A DNA stretch of 64,000 bases from Galaxea fascicularis (lineage: Eukaryota > Cnidaria > Anthozoa > Scleractinia > Euphylliidae), in NCBI GenBank assembly GCA_948470475.1, contig OX419335.1:26043161-26107160 (forward strand), in the 5' to 3' direction. The notes beneath the pieces were generated by a model. It did not search any database, was not told where the DNA came from, and saw nothing but the letters and a program-made list of their open reading frames with translations. Both the position numbers and the translations under genes were made by a program. The stretch's first letter is position 1; each line of letters starts with the position of its first letter. Positions 34,601-45,369 of this stretch are shown one piece after another.

Positions 34601-37398
34601 TCAATTTACTTTTTCTAATGCCACAGACCGAAACGTCGAACATTTACCCGAAGTGCAGCTGTGTCCCGCTCATAATTGTAGTTCAAACAACTGTTAATGA
34701 TATTTGCCTTTACTTTTCCTCAGTTTAACGAAACAGCACTGATACGCCTCATCGTCGACGGCTTGAACGTTCTCTGTGAGGATGAAAGTGAAAGATGCCC
34801 AATCCCTCTGTCAGAGTAAGAGAATAGTTAAAGCCCTCATTAAAAAATAAACAAAAAAAATTCCTGCAGGTGTATTCCATCTTGGCAGAGGGTTTTGATG
34901 CACAGGCCTATTCCGTTCCATTTTTCTAGACATCTCTAAACTTTGGTGAATCATGTTAGAAAACAGTTCTCATTTTCACGTGACTTCCTGTTTGATAAAA
35001 TACGTACTTACATTCAGTTAGCTCTATGCGATTGCCCACAGCTCTTACAGCTATGATAACCATTTCATCAGGTTACTCTTTCTAGTGATATGGGATTACA
35101 GATGCAATTTTAACATTTTTTCGGAGTCCAAGCAAAATCAATTAATCAATCAATTATTAGGCTCCAGTAAAGTTGCGAAAGAATGAATTTCTTGGTGATT
35201 TGTAAAACACTGCTGATTTGTTGAACTACTGGTGGTGCAGGAAGAGATTAGATGGTCGTTACAAGTAAAAAGTTGTGTCAACAGTTAGTGCCAACGCAAG
35301 CGGCGCAAGAACGCTTAGACAGTTTATGTTATGTTATGTCATGTCATGTTCTTTTATAGGTTGCATTCTGAATGACTCAATCTGTTTTGTTTTTGAACGA
35401 CGTCTCGTTTATTTTTCTATACAGCGCTTCAGTTATCAGTACAATACCACCGAAATGTTAACCAAATTATCTTTTATCACAGGGCCACGAGCAGAAGACG
35501 TCGTGCATTAAAAATACCTATTTTCAAACCCGAGGACGTCAAAGTTATGGAACTTAAACAGATCGGTGAAAACCTTCAAGTACAGCTGGCTACTATTAAG
35601 GCCATGCCAAGTGGTTTGCCTGCTGTTATATCCAGTGATCAGCTAAGCAATATCATCATGGAGTTAGCTTCAAATATCAGCCACATACTCGGTGGCAAGT
35701 TAATAAGTGTTATGCCCAAGTATCCGTTAACGACAACAAACACTGATTCCAGAATAACAACAGCGGTGACAACAACGTTCAGCAATATTATGCCAACATC
35801 AGCAGCACAAGCGGCATCGGCCATTTCAACGATCGCAACACGTATTGTAGCACCTGGTCCCTCTGGTCAGGGCAGAGCAGTGGCAAGCAAGACAGCAAAT
35901 ATCAGTGGAATTGTTGCAGGAGTGGTCGTTTCTGTTCTCGTTGTTGTCGTGGTTATTGGTATGGCCATCTGGTATTTCAGGTAACCTCGATTCACACCAA
36001 CTCTAGTAGCTCTCTGATGGCGTCCGTTTCAATAGCCCATCAAATGCAGGAACTTGGAGTCTTGGGGAGGGGTGAATAGCAGGGAGGCTGAGCGTCCCCT
36101 TTTCGACATAGAACTAGGGAATAAGCTTTCAAAAGATCTTACATTTTTATTGGCTGGGCGTAAAGGAGTGTATCGGGACGTTGTCAACTACAATGTGATG
36201 TATTGTAACCGGTGAAAAATCAATACCCAACTAAGAAACTCCAAACCTACTTCTAGGTTTTCAGTATGTATGTAACTGCAGAGTTATCCCTGAGAGCTGA
36301 CTTGCTTGCAATCTCTCACCACATTGTAATGGAAGTTTTCCAGTTGAATTGATCCAAGTAGAGACTCACGCATTTGCCTATGCGTCAAAGTTGAGTGGCT
36401 TGAGTGAAAAGCGGACAAATGGCAGCAGCCACGTACAATCATTGCTAAGTAACCTTTCATGTCATATAGAATGAAATCTGTATTTGGTTGGCGACAACAT
36501 TATGTCATGTTTTTGAAAACTTACTCACCTTTAGCTTCGTTTATTTTTCTCACAGACAAAGAGTGTTTAATCTGATATTTCCGTTAAAAATGGTTAAACA
36601 AGGAAATCTGAGACAGAGATGATCATTTGCTGATTTAGTTTTTATAAATTTATCTATTTGGAGATGTACTTATTTTTGTAACAGTGGGTTAAAAAGAAGA
36701 AAATTCAGCCCAGTAATTTTAGGCAAATTTGATTTCACAGCTTCTTCTGAACTTCTGGTATATTTTTCGGCTCTGAAGCCCCAGGCCTGCCTGGGAATTG
36801 GCGAAAAAAGGTCTTTTGTGTATAAATAACCTTGTTAGGGATTGATAGCTGAAAGGCTCTGCGTATCACTGAGCAAAAGCGCCCGAGTATTATCTGAAAA
36901 TGATCATACTTTTCTCTCTCCTCTTCTGACAGGGTGCGAGTTACCATTCCATATAAGCAAGACACAAATGAACCCAAGACACACACCACCGCGTTTGAGA
37001 ATCCAGGATACGACAGTGCTGCCCATTTTGGGGGAGTTGAGGATGGACTTTATGAAGATATACCACCAGTTGTTCTCTCTCCGTTTGAAGATTTGAATGA
37101 ATTTAGTGGTGTTAGTAACCCAGTTTATTCAGCCATGGCCTCCCGTGATGGTAACCGTGAGGGTTCTGATCGATTAAGCAGCTATAAAATTAACGACAAT
37201 TTGTTTGACAAGGGGGCAAAAAATACCAGCGGAGGCGGTGCCGTGTGCCTACCTAATGATAGCAGTCTAGCCATGAAGGTCAAGGGGGAAGGCATCGGAG
37301 ACCAAGGTCCTGCCGACCAAGAAGCTCTCTCTCGCAAGAAATTACCGGTACTTGTCTTGGAAGGTCACGAAGGGTTGAACAAAGATTCCGAAATGTAA
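23416..37398 (+). CDS. LRP-like receptor with YWTD, EGF and SRCR domains (5' end missing)
   Basis: Exons: 23416-23833, 24590-25011, 26162-26293, 27266-27301, 27937-28278, 28877-28906, 29002-29343, 29757-30086, 30836-31220, 32186-32607, 33389-34129, 34467-34510, 34724-34815, 35483-35980, 36933-37398 (TAA). All borders are GT..AG and in phase, giving 1,565 residues without the start. Order: YWTD propeller (IVYWSD, LIYWAD, VYWTDI, LYWADV); EGF (26162 exon); SRCR 1-3, each in one exon and each with the GRVEV..WGTICDD core; second propeller (AYWTEQ, LFFADR, VYFSDE, LYWTGG); EGF; Ser/Thr-rich stalk; EGF (CENGGSC); SRRRRA at a possible furin site; TM helix ([22 protein letters not shown]); tail with FENPGY and SNPVY. 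LDLR-family proteins use NPxY for clathrin endocytosis; SRCR domains bind diverse ligands. Role inferred: endocytic or scavenger receptor. No LDL-A repeats are visible. The first exon with signal peptide was not found. Confidence 0.88.
24015..24175. repeat. Imperfect CACCAT microsatellite in receptor intron
   Basis: The first intron of the visible gene contains a run of cacc, catc and accat words in several blocks, open in more than one frame without coding meaning. Confidence 0.7.
25627..25676. repeat. (AAT)n microsatellite
   Basis: Some sixteen uninterrupted aat units lie in the receptor intron between the 24590 and 26162 exons, about 150 bases from the end of the SINE at 25830-26075. Confidence 0.9.
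25830..26075 (-). mobile_element. tRNA-derived SINE, second family
   Basis: On the minus strand, reading from about 26070, there is a tRNA-like head with A box TTGGCTCAGTTGGTAGAG and B box GGGTTCAAGCC, followed by a unique body (aacactcagggtctttaaat .. gttagactttctagttttc .. ccgtgggacgttaaagaacc). Its body differs from the SINE family at 6472, 8749 and 57296. It ends less than 90 bases before the EGF exon at 26162. Confidence 0.8.
26429..26778. mobile_element. MITE with TAGG..CTTAAG termini in receptor intron
   Basis: The left end taggatcttaagaaacgacgac is inverted to the right end gtcgtcgttgcttaaggtcccta with a few mismatches. Inner cgacggcaacg and gttgccgtcaccg words are also inverted. A truncated relative is visible near 17250-17345. 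No open frame. The superfamily is uncertain; a target duplication is not clear. Confidence 0.65.
29530..29640 (+). repeat. Dispersed repeat tail, copy 1
   Basis: The sequence ttctcaggactacactcac .. ggacgatcgtac .. atgactcctgggttcaaacc occurs here in a receptor intron and again at about 37745-37840. It is a 3' portion of one interspersed family. This copy lacks the upstream part seen at 37560-37745. Confidence 0.75.
31285..31515. repeat. Imperfect GACAATG minisatellite in receptor intron
   Basis: Irregular 6-base-type units (gacaatg, gacagtg, gacattg, aatgac) run for about 230 bases right after the second propeller's first exon. Long open frames on both strands here are artefacts of the repeat. 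Confidence 0.75.
33523..33828 (+). repeat. 153-bp tandem duplication inside the Ser/Thr stalk
   Basis: Two in-frame copies of a 153-base unit (33523-33675 and 33676-33828), 51 codons each, differ at only a few bases. They encode the Ser/Thr-rich repeats that begin ASILVSVT and end SVEAFSTSA. The high identity indicates recent duplication or gene conversion; the unit adds length to a probably O-glycosylated stalk. Confidence 0.92.
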
Positions 37399-38982
37399 AA
37401 TTCATGGGTGCCATGAAAAGGGTTTTCGTGTAGTAGCACTGTTGTAAAATGAATTCAGTTTAGATTAGCTTTGTTATTGTATTTGCTATTCGGCGATACA
37501 AACGTTTGGAAAAGGGTACCAAAAAACGTTGTAAGGGGTAAAACGTTTTAACCGTACAAAAGTAACCAATCACTGTGTACAGTCTTCACAGCCAATGACA
37601 ACTAGGCTTAACTGACAGTCGACCAATAACATCACGACTTCGTTGACCAATCACATCAACGACCAGAGTATTTATACCATCTACTGACGTCACACAAATC
37701 ACTTCACTCTGATGATGACTTCCGCTCAGGTTGTCGAAACGTCAGTCAATGTCACCACAAACAGTCCTTCTCAGGACTACACTCACCCGGACGATCGTAC
37801 ACCACTTAATTATGATATGACTCCTGGGTTCAAACTTTTTTCGAAAAGTAACCAAGTTTAATACTGTTGATTTCCAAAGTTCAAAACACCAAAAAATTTA
37901 ATGCTGATAACCCATTACTGATTTCAGCCAGTTGGAGCAACAGATCACTAAACTGTCTAGCCGCACCGCGCTTAAAGGTATTGCAGACTGTATGCAGGAA
38001 CGAAAAAAATGTTCTTACCTATTTAATTTGACAACGCTGTATCTTTTTTAAAACAATTTTTACCGAAGGTAGGTGATTGAACCCACTTTGTAAATATTAT
38101 AGATAAAAAAGTGATTGGAAAAAAGGATGAAATGAGTGATGTAAACTTAGTGGTATACATGTCCTTCCGAAATATCCCTCCCTGCATTTTTATTTAGAAA
38201 AGATTGCAGAAATTCGATAAGGGAGCACGACTAAAGATTGAATAAAAGAAAATTGTAGTATTTTTGTAGCAAATTTAGGGTTGCTGTTTTTTATTTTAAC
38301 CCAATAATGTCCGCTTTTTTTTTTTTTTGCAGGGCCCGCGCAGTATGTTTTGGGGTTGAGGGGTGGGAGGGGGCTAACTTGGGAACTCCAGGAGCATGCT
38401 ACCCACCAAAAATTTTGATTTCAATTCCTCTGAAATGCCTAGAAATGCCTGGATATGCCTAAACTTATCAAACAGTAATGCTTAATTGCAAACTTCCATA
38501 ACTTAAAGAGCGATGCTTTAGCTGTAAAGACACTGACAAACGTTTACTACCCGATGTCCAATGTTTACGTTCTCTATATTAGATTGAAATATGCTCCACT
38601 GTAGATGGTACCGACCGGTTTTAAACTTTAATAAGCGAGCAAAAGGCAACGATTTTACCTCAACCGCATTCAACTCAGGAAAGTAAACAACGTATCAATC
38701 AAAATGGAATTAAACAAAGCAGTATAGCCATGAGGAAATAATAAAAGTGAGGCAGTGGAAGAATATTCGCAAGAACGTTACTAAGTGAGCAAGTTTTAAC
38801 TGAGCTTGATCCAAAACCGTGTTACTTGTGCAGCTTGTAAGAAAAAAATTAAATGCATCTGGGAGCTGCTATTTTGCAAATATAAAGAATACCGTTTTTT
38901 AGTTGTCTAAATTGAGGCGGAATCACCACAAACGTAAGCTTTTGGATGATGCCCTTCAATAAACCAAGTGTCAGCTGCTCAA
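37399..38982. other. Intergenic between receptor and GPCR
   Basis: It begins with the receptor 3' untranslated region. A dispersed repeat occupies about 37560-37840. A T-run with a GC-rich patch lies at about 38310-38380. The part next to 38982 is downstream of the GPCR stop codon. No further coding exon is supported. Confidence 0.5.
37560..37840 (+). repeat. Dispersed repeat with hammerhead-like core, copy 2
   Basis: CCAAT-type words (accaatcac, gaccaataacatcac, gaccaatcacatc) are followed by ctgacgtca, a ctgatga..gaaac core (37709-37740), gtcagtc, and the tail shared with 29530-29640. Inverted ctgacgt and acgtcag flank the core. The family resembles the terminal part of a Penelope-like or other retroelement; I cannot assign it. 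Confidence 0.55.
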
Positions 38983-40029
38983 CTAGCATTTGCTACTAAC
39001 AGTTGCTGCTCTGGTCGACTGAGTGCTAATTTGGCGCGATCGACGCCACTGTCTCACACCAAGCATTTGCAAGGCCATTGCTCTATATCGCCTGCTTCGT
39101 GCAAAGTAAATATAGGGATTTATAAACGAATTCCATAACGAAAACGTTTCAACCCATAGAAAACCTTCATGGAACCAACCCTTACTCATAGAAACGGCAA
39201 GTGTATAAACTATCAGGGGAATCCATGTGATTACAAATACACCAATCACAATTCCAAATGTTTTTACAGCTTTCCTTTCCTTGCTGGTCTTGATGGATTT
39301 CCTCTCCACTTGATCATTTGCCGTTTCATGATTGTGTTCTTCATCTCTATATCTCATGGACTGAATTCTTTTGCGCTGCTCATGTGCAATCTTTAAGATG
39401 TAAGAGTACATCAAAATGGTTGCTAACAGCAAAATCAAGCAGTAACTCGATAAAAAGGCATGGCTAGGTTTAAAAAAGGTATAAGAAGTGGCGATAGCTG
39501 CCGAAATCAACCAGGCAAAGGTTATAAACGTAAAGGCAAAGTTTTTGGTGATTAGCTTTGGATATCGCAAAGGCCAGCGAATCGCAATGAGTCTGTCGAT
39601 TGTGATTCCCACAATGTTGGCAATAGACGCCAGTAGAGCCAAATGACCTACAAAGCTCTTGGTTATCTTGAAGGTCGTACTGTGTGCCAATTCTTCGTGA
39701 CAGAGAACGTTGCCGATGAAAAGAGGCACATAAATTGCTGTTACTATTAAGTCCGCCAGCGACAGGCTGAAGATGAGGAAATCTGGGACAGATCGCAAAG
39801 TTGGGTTTCTTGTGATTGCAAGTAAAACGAGGCCATTTCCAAACACTCCCACGGCATGACAGAAAGTGTTGATTACAGTCAACGTCACAACTGTAGCTAG
39901 ACTCACATTCAAGACAACCACCAGGGGCACCTGTGAACTATTGGAGCAGTCTGTACAATTCAAGGAATTGGGAATGTGATTCGTGTTGTTCATCTCTGTA
40001 CTAACGATGGAAAAATGAACACAGGTCAT
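38983..40029 (-). CDS. Rhodopsin-family (class A) GPCR, intronless
   Basis: A single exon of 348 residues with seven hydrophobic segments. Hallmarks: GNGLVLL in TM1 (residues 64-70), LSLADLI in TM2 (89-95), Cys110 before TM3, DRLIA in place of DRY (145-149), TWIP in TM6 in place of CWxP (268-271), and NPYIY (NPxxY, 304-308) in TM7. The N-terminus holds sequons NNT, NCT and NSS. The third intracellular loop (about 217-255) is rich in Lys, Arg and Glu. ATG at 40029 gives the longest frame; Met13 (codon at 39993) is an alternative start just before the sequons. The second extracellular loop is very short, and Cys197 would have to partner Cys110. Intronless class A receptors of this type are commonly expanded in cnidarians; the ligand cannot be inferred. 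Confidence 0.92.
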   Translation of the reverse strand: MTCVHFSIVSTEMNNTNHIPNSLNCTDCSNSSQVPLVVVLNVSLATVVTLTVINTFCHAVGVFGNGLVLLAITRNPTLRSVPDFLIFSLSLADLIVTAIYVPLFIGNVLCHEELAHSTTFKITKSFVGHLALLASIANIVGITIDRLIAIRWPLRYPKLITKNFAFTFITFAWLISAAIATSYTFFKPSHAFLSSYCLILLLATILMYSYILKIAHEQRKRIQSMRYRDEEHNHETANDQVERKSIKTSKERKAVKTFGIVIGVFVITWIPLIVYTLAVSMSKGWFHEGFLWVETFSLWNSFINPYIYFARSRRYRAMALQMLGVRQWRRSRQISTQSTRAATVSSKC

Positions 40030-43000
40030 ACACTATTCAGTTTTTCCCTCGTCGAAACTTTAGCTTTTCTGTCCACCAATGATATCAATTATTCCGTTGG
40101 TAACGTGGAACCGGTTAATTATCCAGGCGCGTAGAACGGGAATCGCTAGCACGCCTGAAATATGAAAATAGTAAATAACAAAATTTGAGTGAAAGACTAT
40201 TCCAAACTCAGAATGAAGTTCGCTTTTTCTGACGCTTGGTAGTAGAAAGGTTACCACAGAACACGACGTTTTTTTGGCTATCCGTTTGTTGCTGCCAAAT
40301 GACTGAGAACCTTAGCTTTTCTTTCAACCCATTTTGTCCCAGAAACAGAACGAAAGGAATGACCGAGCCAGGGCCCATTACAGCGATTGTTGTAAAGCCT
40401 TCTAGGATAAAAACAGATGACGAAAAAAGGTTTTTCAATCCTGAATTGCTTCCAAAGGATTTGGTGCATCTAAATCTTTAAGTATTACACTATACACAAA
40501 TATCGTTAGAGGTCCGCAATAGATTGTTCCAATTTGGTGTTCCGTCAAGTTTGACTCTGATTTTATGACCTGGTGTCGGATTTACGAAATCCCACCTAAG
40601 ATGTGTCTTCAGATACAACTCAATAGGGGCTTAGGATGCTTTCGTGAATACTGCCCCATAATTGTCTTCGCTTATTACAGAACGAAGAGCGTACTTGCTG
40701 TCTATTGAATAAAAAGCACTTTTGGGTCTCAGATAACGTACAAGAACGGAGCTACGATGCTCTTATAGCTACTTCAAACATTTATTAATTACCTCTGTGA
40801 ATTAGAAATCAGTATTTACGTCTTATCAGTTAAGCAAGGCAATTTCAAACATCTGTAACTTTATTTTGGTAAACAACCGGCAGGTCTTGAGATCGAAAGC
40901 TGCCAGGTGAGAGACGGCCGACCACATAAAGGGAAACTCTCAAGTGCTAAAATCCTTACGTCAAGCGTTAGGTAACGAGACCAAGAAAATTCAACCTCGC
41001 CTATCAATGATAACCACGGTGACTCATGGCCCTGTAAATTAAGATGATCTAACCTGTTATGTACTAAACTAAACGGTGAAAGACGTTTGACAGAAGTTTT
41101 GACAAAATCTTAGATTAGTCCAGATATCATCTAAAGTCGTGGAACATCATGCTATGCGCAATAGGTGTGGATAAGGTTCAATCCTTACGCTGGAGTCAAT
41201 TGGTTAGTTAGTCTGTTTAGAAACAGGCTTTCGTTTTAAGGTTATTGTAGTATCGATGATGTAATCAAATAAGATCGAGCGGAATTATGGGTGATTAAAT
41301 CAGATTAAATTATTGGCGTTGACTGAAGTGGATCTGTGCGTGTTTTGAGTTGAATCCGAATGTTTCATGTTATTGTGAAACACTACAATGATCACGATCC
41401 CATCTTTGAATGAATTTTTCATATTTTGCTCACAACAAAACAAGCTACAAAGAAACGAGCGAACAAATTAACTATTTCCTCTAACGGGTACTGACTGAGA
41501 TGAAGCGATTGACCTAATCAATGTTTCAGTGGTTTCATGTGTTGTCTCTGGCTTTGTGCACAATAGTACCACGCTATCCTGTCTTAAACCAAACCTTTTT
41601 TCTGCTTCTCCACCGTTAAAATATAATTGTTGAAATGCACAATAAAGCGTCATCTGCGGACTAGGTATCAAACATTCAAAATAAAAGAAATAAGAACTGC
41701 AAAATACTTTATATGACACAAATAAAGAATGTGCAGATTAAGACATGCATTAATGAAATGGAACTACTTGGGACCTTTTAAACAGTAATCCTCCCCCGGG
41801 CAGTGTGAAGTGTAACTTCTTTAAAATTCAGTACACGTTTTGATGGAGGGATTTTTTTTTGTCATTAGGTGATTGCGCAATTCTGTTCTACAACATGTAC
41901 AGTTTGATTCTTATTTCTCATATTGGCTTATTGGAAACTGTGGCTTCAAAAGCGGAAAGATTTTGAAATAAGAGATGCCTTAATTAATAGTTGAAGTATA
42001 AGCATAGTGTTTTGCGTATTGCTGATGAGTTATTTGTGACTGTAGATTCAGGTAGGCTTATGAACTCTTCTGAACTGAGATCGTTGTAGACAACTATATC
42101 ATTGAAGTCCATATAACTGAAAAAGATCATGATCTTCTTTGACACTTGTAAGTGTTTGGCTTTGCTTTGCATTGACGTGCGTTAATTATAAGTTCTCATT
42201 GTCTCCAATGTCTTTTTAAAGAAGGGCTCACAATGGCTGAAAAATCAAATAGGAGCAGATGAAAGGTCCTGTATTCGTTTTATTTGCAGCTGAAATCAAA
42301 CTTCATTGACAAATCATACAATGCGTCTTTGCTGTGTCAAGATGAGAGAAATAACCAGCCAGAAATATGTCAAAGACAACGGATTGGGAAAACAGTCCTT
42401 CTTACGCCCTGTTCATTTAGCACGCCCACGCATTAGATAGGTTCTTTTCTGGGAGTATATGTTAACCAAAAGTAAACTGACCGAGGCCTACCCAAACTAT
42501 CTGTCAACTTTAAAAATAAGAAAAGGATTAAATTAATTCTGGCCTCTGTTCGCTTTAAAGCCGCTAATAATATATATCACTACCCTGCGGTTAAGTTAGT
42601 AAACTGTACTAATATAACAGGTCTTGTGTCAAAGCAAGAATCTAAAACCATGGCCCACTCATTCTAGGTATTTAGCACTTACCAAGTGATGTCTTTGATC
42701 AGACGCTGTACTTGTGCCCCATCCACTGTTTTCGTTTACAGAAAACATAAACAATTCAACAGTTTGTAAAGCCAATAGACGCAAACCTATTTGACTCTTC
42801 TCCAAAGAGCACAAAGAGCATAGCATTCACCACCAAATGTCTACTTGTCGTGTCTCTCACGGAGTAATTATCACGAATGTGAATTTACTGATCACTTTGA
42901 AAAGACTCACCCATCCGTAAAGCACGCCACAAGAAACACTTCAATGCAATAAAACAAAGAGAGGCAATGTCTATAAAAATATCCATAAGTGAACTGCTGA

Positions 43001-43607
43001 TAGTAATTGGAGTGTAAAATAATTTTCTAATTCAGGTTAGTTCGTTAAAGTTTTTCTATATGGATAGGATGGGATGACGTATGCGGCTAAGGCATGAAAA
43101 GATAGTTGGTTTCCTTTGAAAAGATAGTTGGTTTCCTTGAGAAAAAGGCACTTTAATTAATTAACCTAGATAACAAGGACGACAGCTGATATAAACAGTG
43201 ATGATACATATCTATTCATAGAAAGCACAGTTTCAAAAGAAGACTTGTTTACTTTCTACTTCAATAATTAACCGCTTAACGACTCCTACGGTGACCAGTT
43301 CAAATTAATAGTAATGGATTATCAGATGGTTGTCCTCTCGCCAAAAAAACACCTTTAGCTAAATTTTCTTCACAGAGAATTGGATAATAGCTATATGGTG
43401 AATTTGTATCACCCAATTAGTGGAGTAATGCAAATCCTGCATTTTGGTTGTCTACGCTACTAGAGGACTATTAGTAGTAGTCCTCGAGTGGCAATCGAGC
43501 GTGACGCTTTCTTTCGTTTTAGTTCCAAATACTGAAATATTTCTTCAAACTTGCATTTGCTAACTTTATTATTGCCTTTACTGTCCGACTTGTTGGGTGA
43601 TACTAAA
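40030..43607. other. Gene-poor stretch upstream of the GPCR
   Basis: The part adjacent to 40030 should hold the GPCR promoter and 5' untranslated region. The several short frames at 40208-40481 overlap on both strands and look non-coding. From 40.5 to 43.6 kb I see only AT-rich unique-looking sequence and a short local duplication near 43096-43136 (gaaaagatagttggtttcctt twice). No gene is supported. Confidence 0.45.
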
Positions 43608-43650
43608 ACAATTAGACCCGTTCGCCCTCAAGGGCCACGGGTCTAATTGT
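43608..43650. repeat. Perfect-arm hairpin
   Basis: The arms acaattagacccgt and acgggtctaattgt enclose a second short inverted pair (gccct..agggc). The stem would be at least 14 base pairs. It may be the terminus or core of a small foldback element. Confidence 0.7.
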
Positions 43651-43739
43651 TAAATAGAATAAATAGTGCCCGAATAAAAAGCTAGCTATGGCTCTCACAT
43701 GTGTTTGTGAAAAACTTAAGAGCTCTTAAGAAATTGACA

Positions 43740-44290
43740 CTTTTTTTTAAGTTTACAAGACATCTTTCGATCTACCATCGATCATCATCAGTTTTAAGTG
43801 TTCGTTACAAGTTTAACTTGAATTAGGTGACAGTGTCATCACAGCAGATGTGATCGTTACGGGTCAAATAGTGAGAACGCGTGTGCGTAACGTATACAAA
43901 AACGAAGCATAAAACCAAGATTCTAACTAAGAAGAAAACTACAAAAAGAAAATAAATGAAAATGAAATAAATCTAAAACATCAGTGTTAAGTCCTCGTCT
44001 TTCAACTACTTCTTTAAACTCGGGTTTTCCCACCGAATATTCCCGACTTCTTTTAACAATAACTGATAGCGATTGGACAGCTGATTGGATGCCGTATCCA
44101 ACACTGATTGGCCTAAGTGCTAGCTGGAAGACATGTCAGTTGTTCCTGCCCTTTTCCAAATGTTCGGGCACTCGTACTGAGAGGTGTCCTGATGTTTCTC
44201 CGATTTAAAAGGCATTGCAACCTGCACATGTAAAGAAACATGGTTGCTAAAGTCTTGTGAATTTTTTGTTAAATAAAAAATCAAACAAAA
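43740..44290 (-). mobile_element. Decayed Penelope-like element fragment
   Basis: On the minus strand, about 44260-43990 reads as broken protein: CNAF, then a stop, then IGETSGHLSVRVPEHLEK, and downstream KPEFKEVVERRGLNTDVLDL. The C-x2-CN-x-x-YIGET..L..R..EH pattern is that of the GIY-YIG endonuclease of Penelope-like elements, here with a stop where Tyr is expected. The adjoining 3' flank contains a ctgatga..gaaa sequence (43765-43791). No reverse-transcriptase part is visible, so the copy is truncated. Confidence 0.6.
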
Positions 44291-44639
44291 CGTTCTCACC
44301 GACTTTTATAATGCAGATCTTTCGATTCCGATCAAAAAAGAGCATTCAATTCTAACTCAGGATGGCAGGATGCTTTCTAATACCAGCATAGCCGGCTCGC
44401 GTTTTCTCGTGTATTCCACGCGTGTGCTGGTCAGGGCAACTGAAGTCACAGATCGTACGAAAGCTCTCTTAGAGTTTCACCCATTGTTATTACCGTTAAA
44501 ATTTAATTTTTGTGACCCGAAACTCACTTCCGGTGACAGTTAATAGTTAACAGGAATCGTTAGTGTCGTCTCCAGTTTCCAGACGCGCCTGAAGCAATTG
44601 TGTTTTGCAATCGAATTCGCGCTGATCCAGCTCTCTAAA

Positions 44640-45273
44640 ATGCCCAAAGTAAGACAGCACAGGCACATAGGTAAATCTTTTCTCTTTTAAAGCGCTCGGG
44701 TTCCCTGTGTTTTGAACAACTTACGAGTACGTTTTCCTTAAGTTAGCACATTTTCGGCATTTTATAAGTATTTCGATCAATTTCATAAGTAATTTGAAGT
44801 CAGTTTTAACACGTTTTCTTAAAGACTTTATGGAAAAGACCTCTCCTTGCGATCTCATTCTTTTATTCTGATCTGATTAGCTATCCTATCATGATAGATT
44901 CCAAATATGGATGTTCGGGAATGCTCGGCATTTTTCATAATAGATTACATTGTAGGTTTCTTGTGGTAATAGCGCTTATTCACGATGTCAGCCATCTATG
45001 CGGGCGCTTAGGTGTTGTCGGGAAAATATTAGGGTCACGTGGTCACTCAGGGGACAAACAGTTGAATTCGCGATAAATTCGCAGTTGGTTGTGATGTAAA
45101 CAATGCTTTGTTAAATCCGGTTTTCGCGAATTTTTAAAGATTTCTGAATGCTTATTTATACTTAACGATATTTAATGTATGTAGATACGACATTTTGTAT
45201 TAAAACATAGGAAAACGGGCCGGTGTGCCGCTTACGAATGCGACAACGATCGAAGATATCCGGACAGGCAATT
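44640..45273 (+). CDS. Two linked 5' exons of an unrecognised gene
   Basis: The ATG at 44640 (context ctctaaaATGcc) opens MPKVRQHRHIG. The exon 44640-44670 ends at a GTAAAT donor in phase 1. A candidate second exon, 45211-45273, lies between an aaaacatag acceptor and a GTAAGT donor, starts in the matching phase and continues KRAGVPLTNATTIEDIRTGN. The 5' flank holds an acttccggtgac word like an ETS-family promoter site. I do not recognise the protein, and no later exon can be followed because the next kilobases are repeat-rich. The evidence is splice logic only; chance cannot be excluded. Confidence 0.45.
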
Positions 45274-45369
45274 GTAAGTTCTCCTGCAATCTTTTTTCTT
45301 TTTTTTTTTTGTTGTCCCGTAAGTTGTTTTATTTAATGATAAGTTAAATTGTTTCAGCCCAACGTCTTT

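Noticed and set aside
40208..40481. Additional exons near the GPCR start on both strands
   Set aside because: Frames overlap antisense, have no family resemblance and lie in the expected promoter or 5' UTR of the GPCR.
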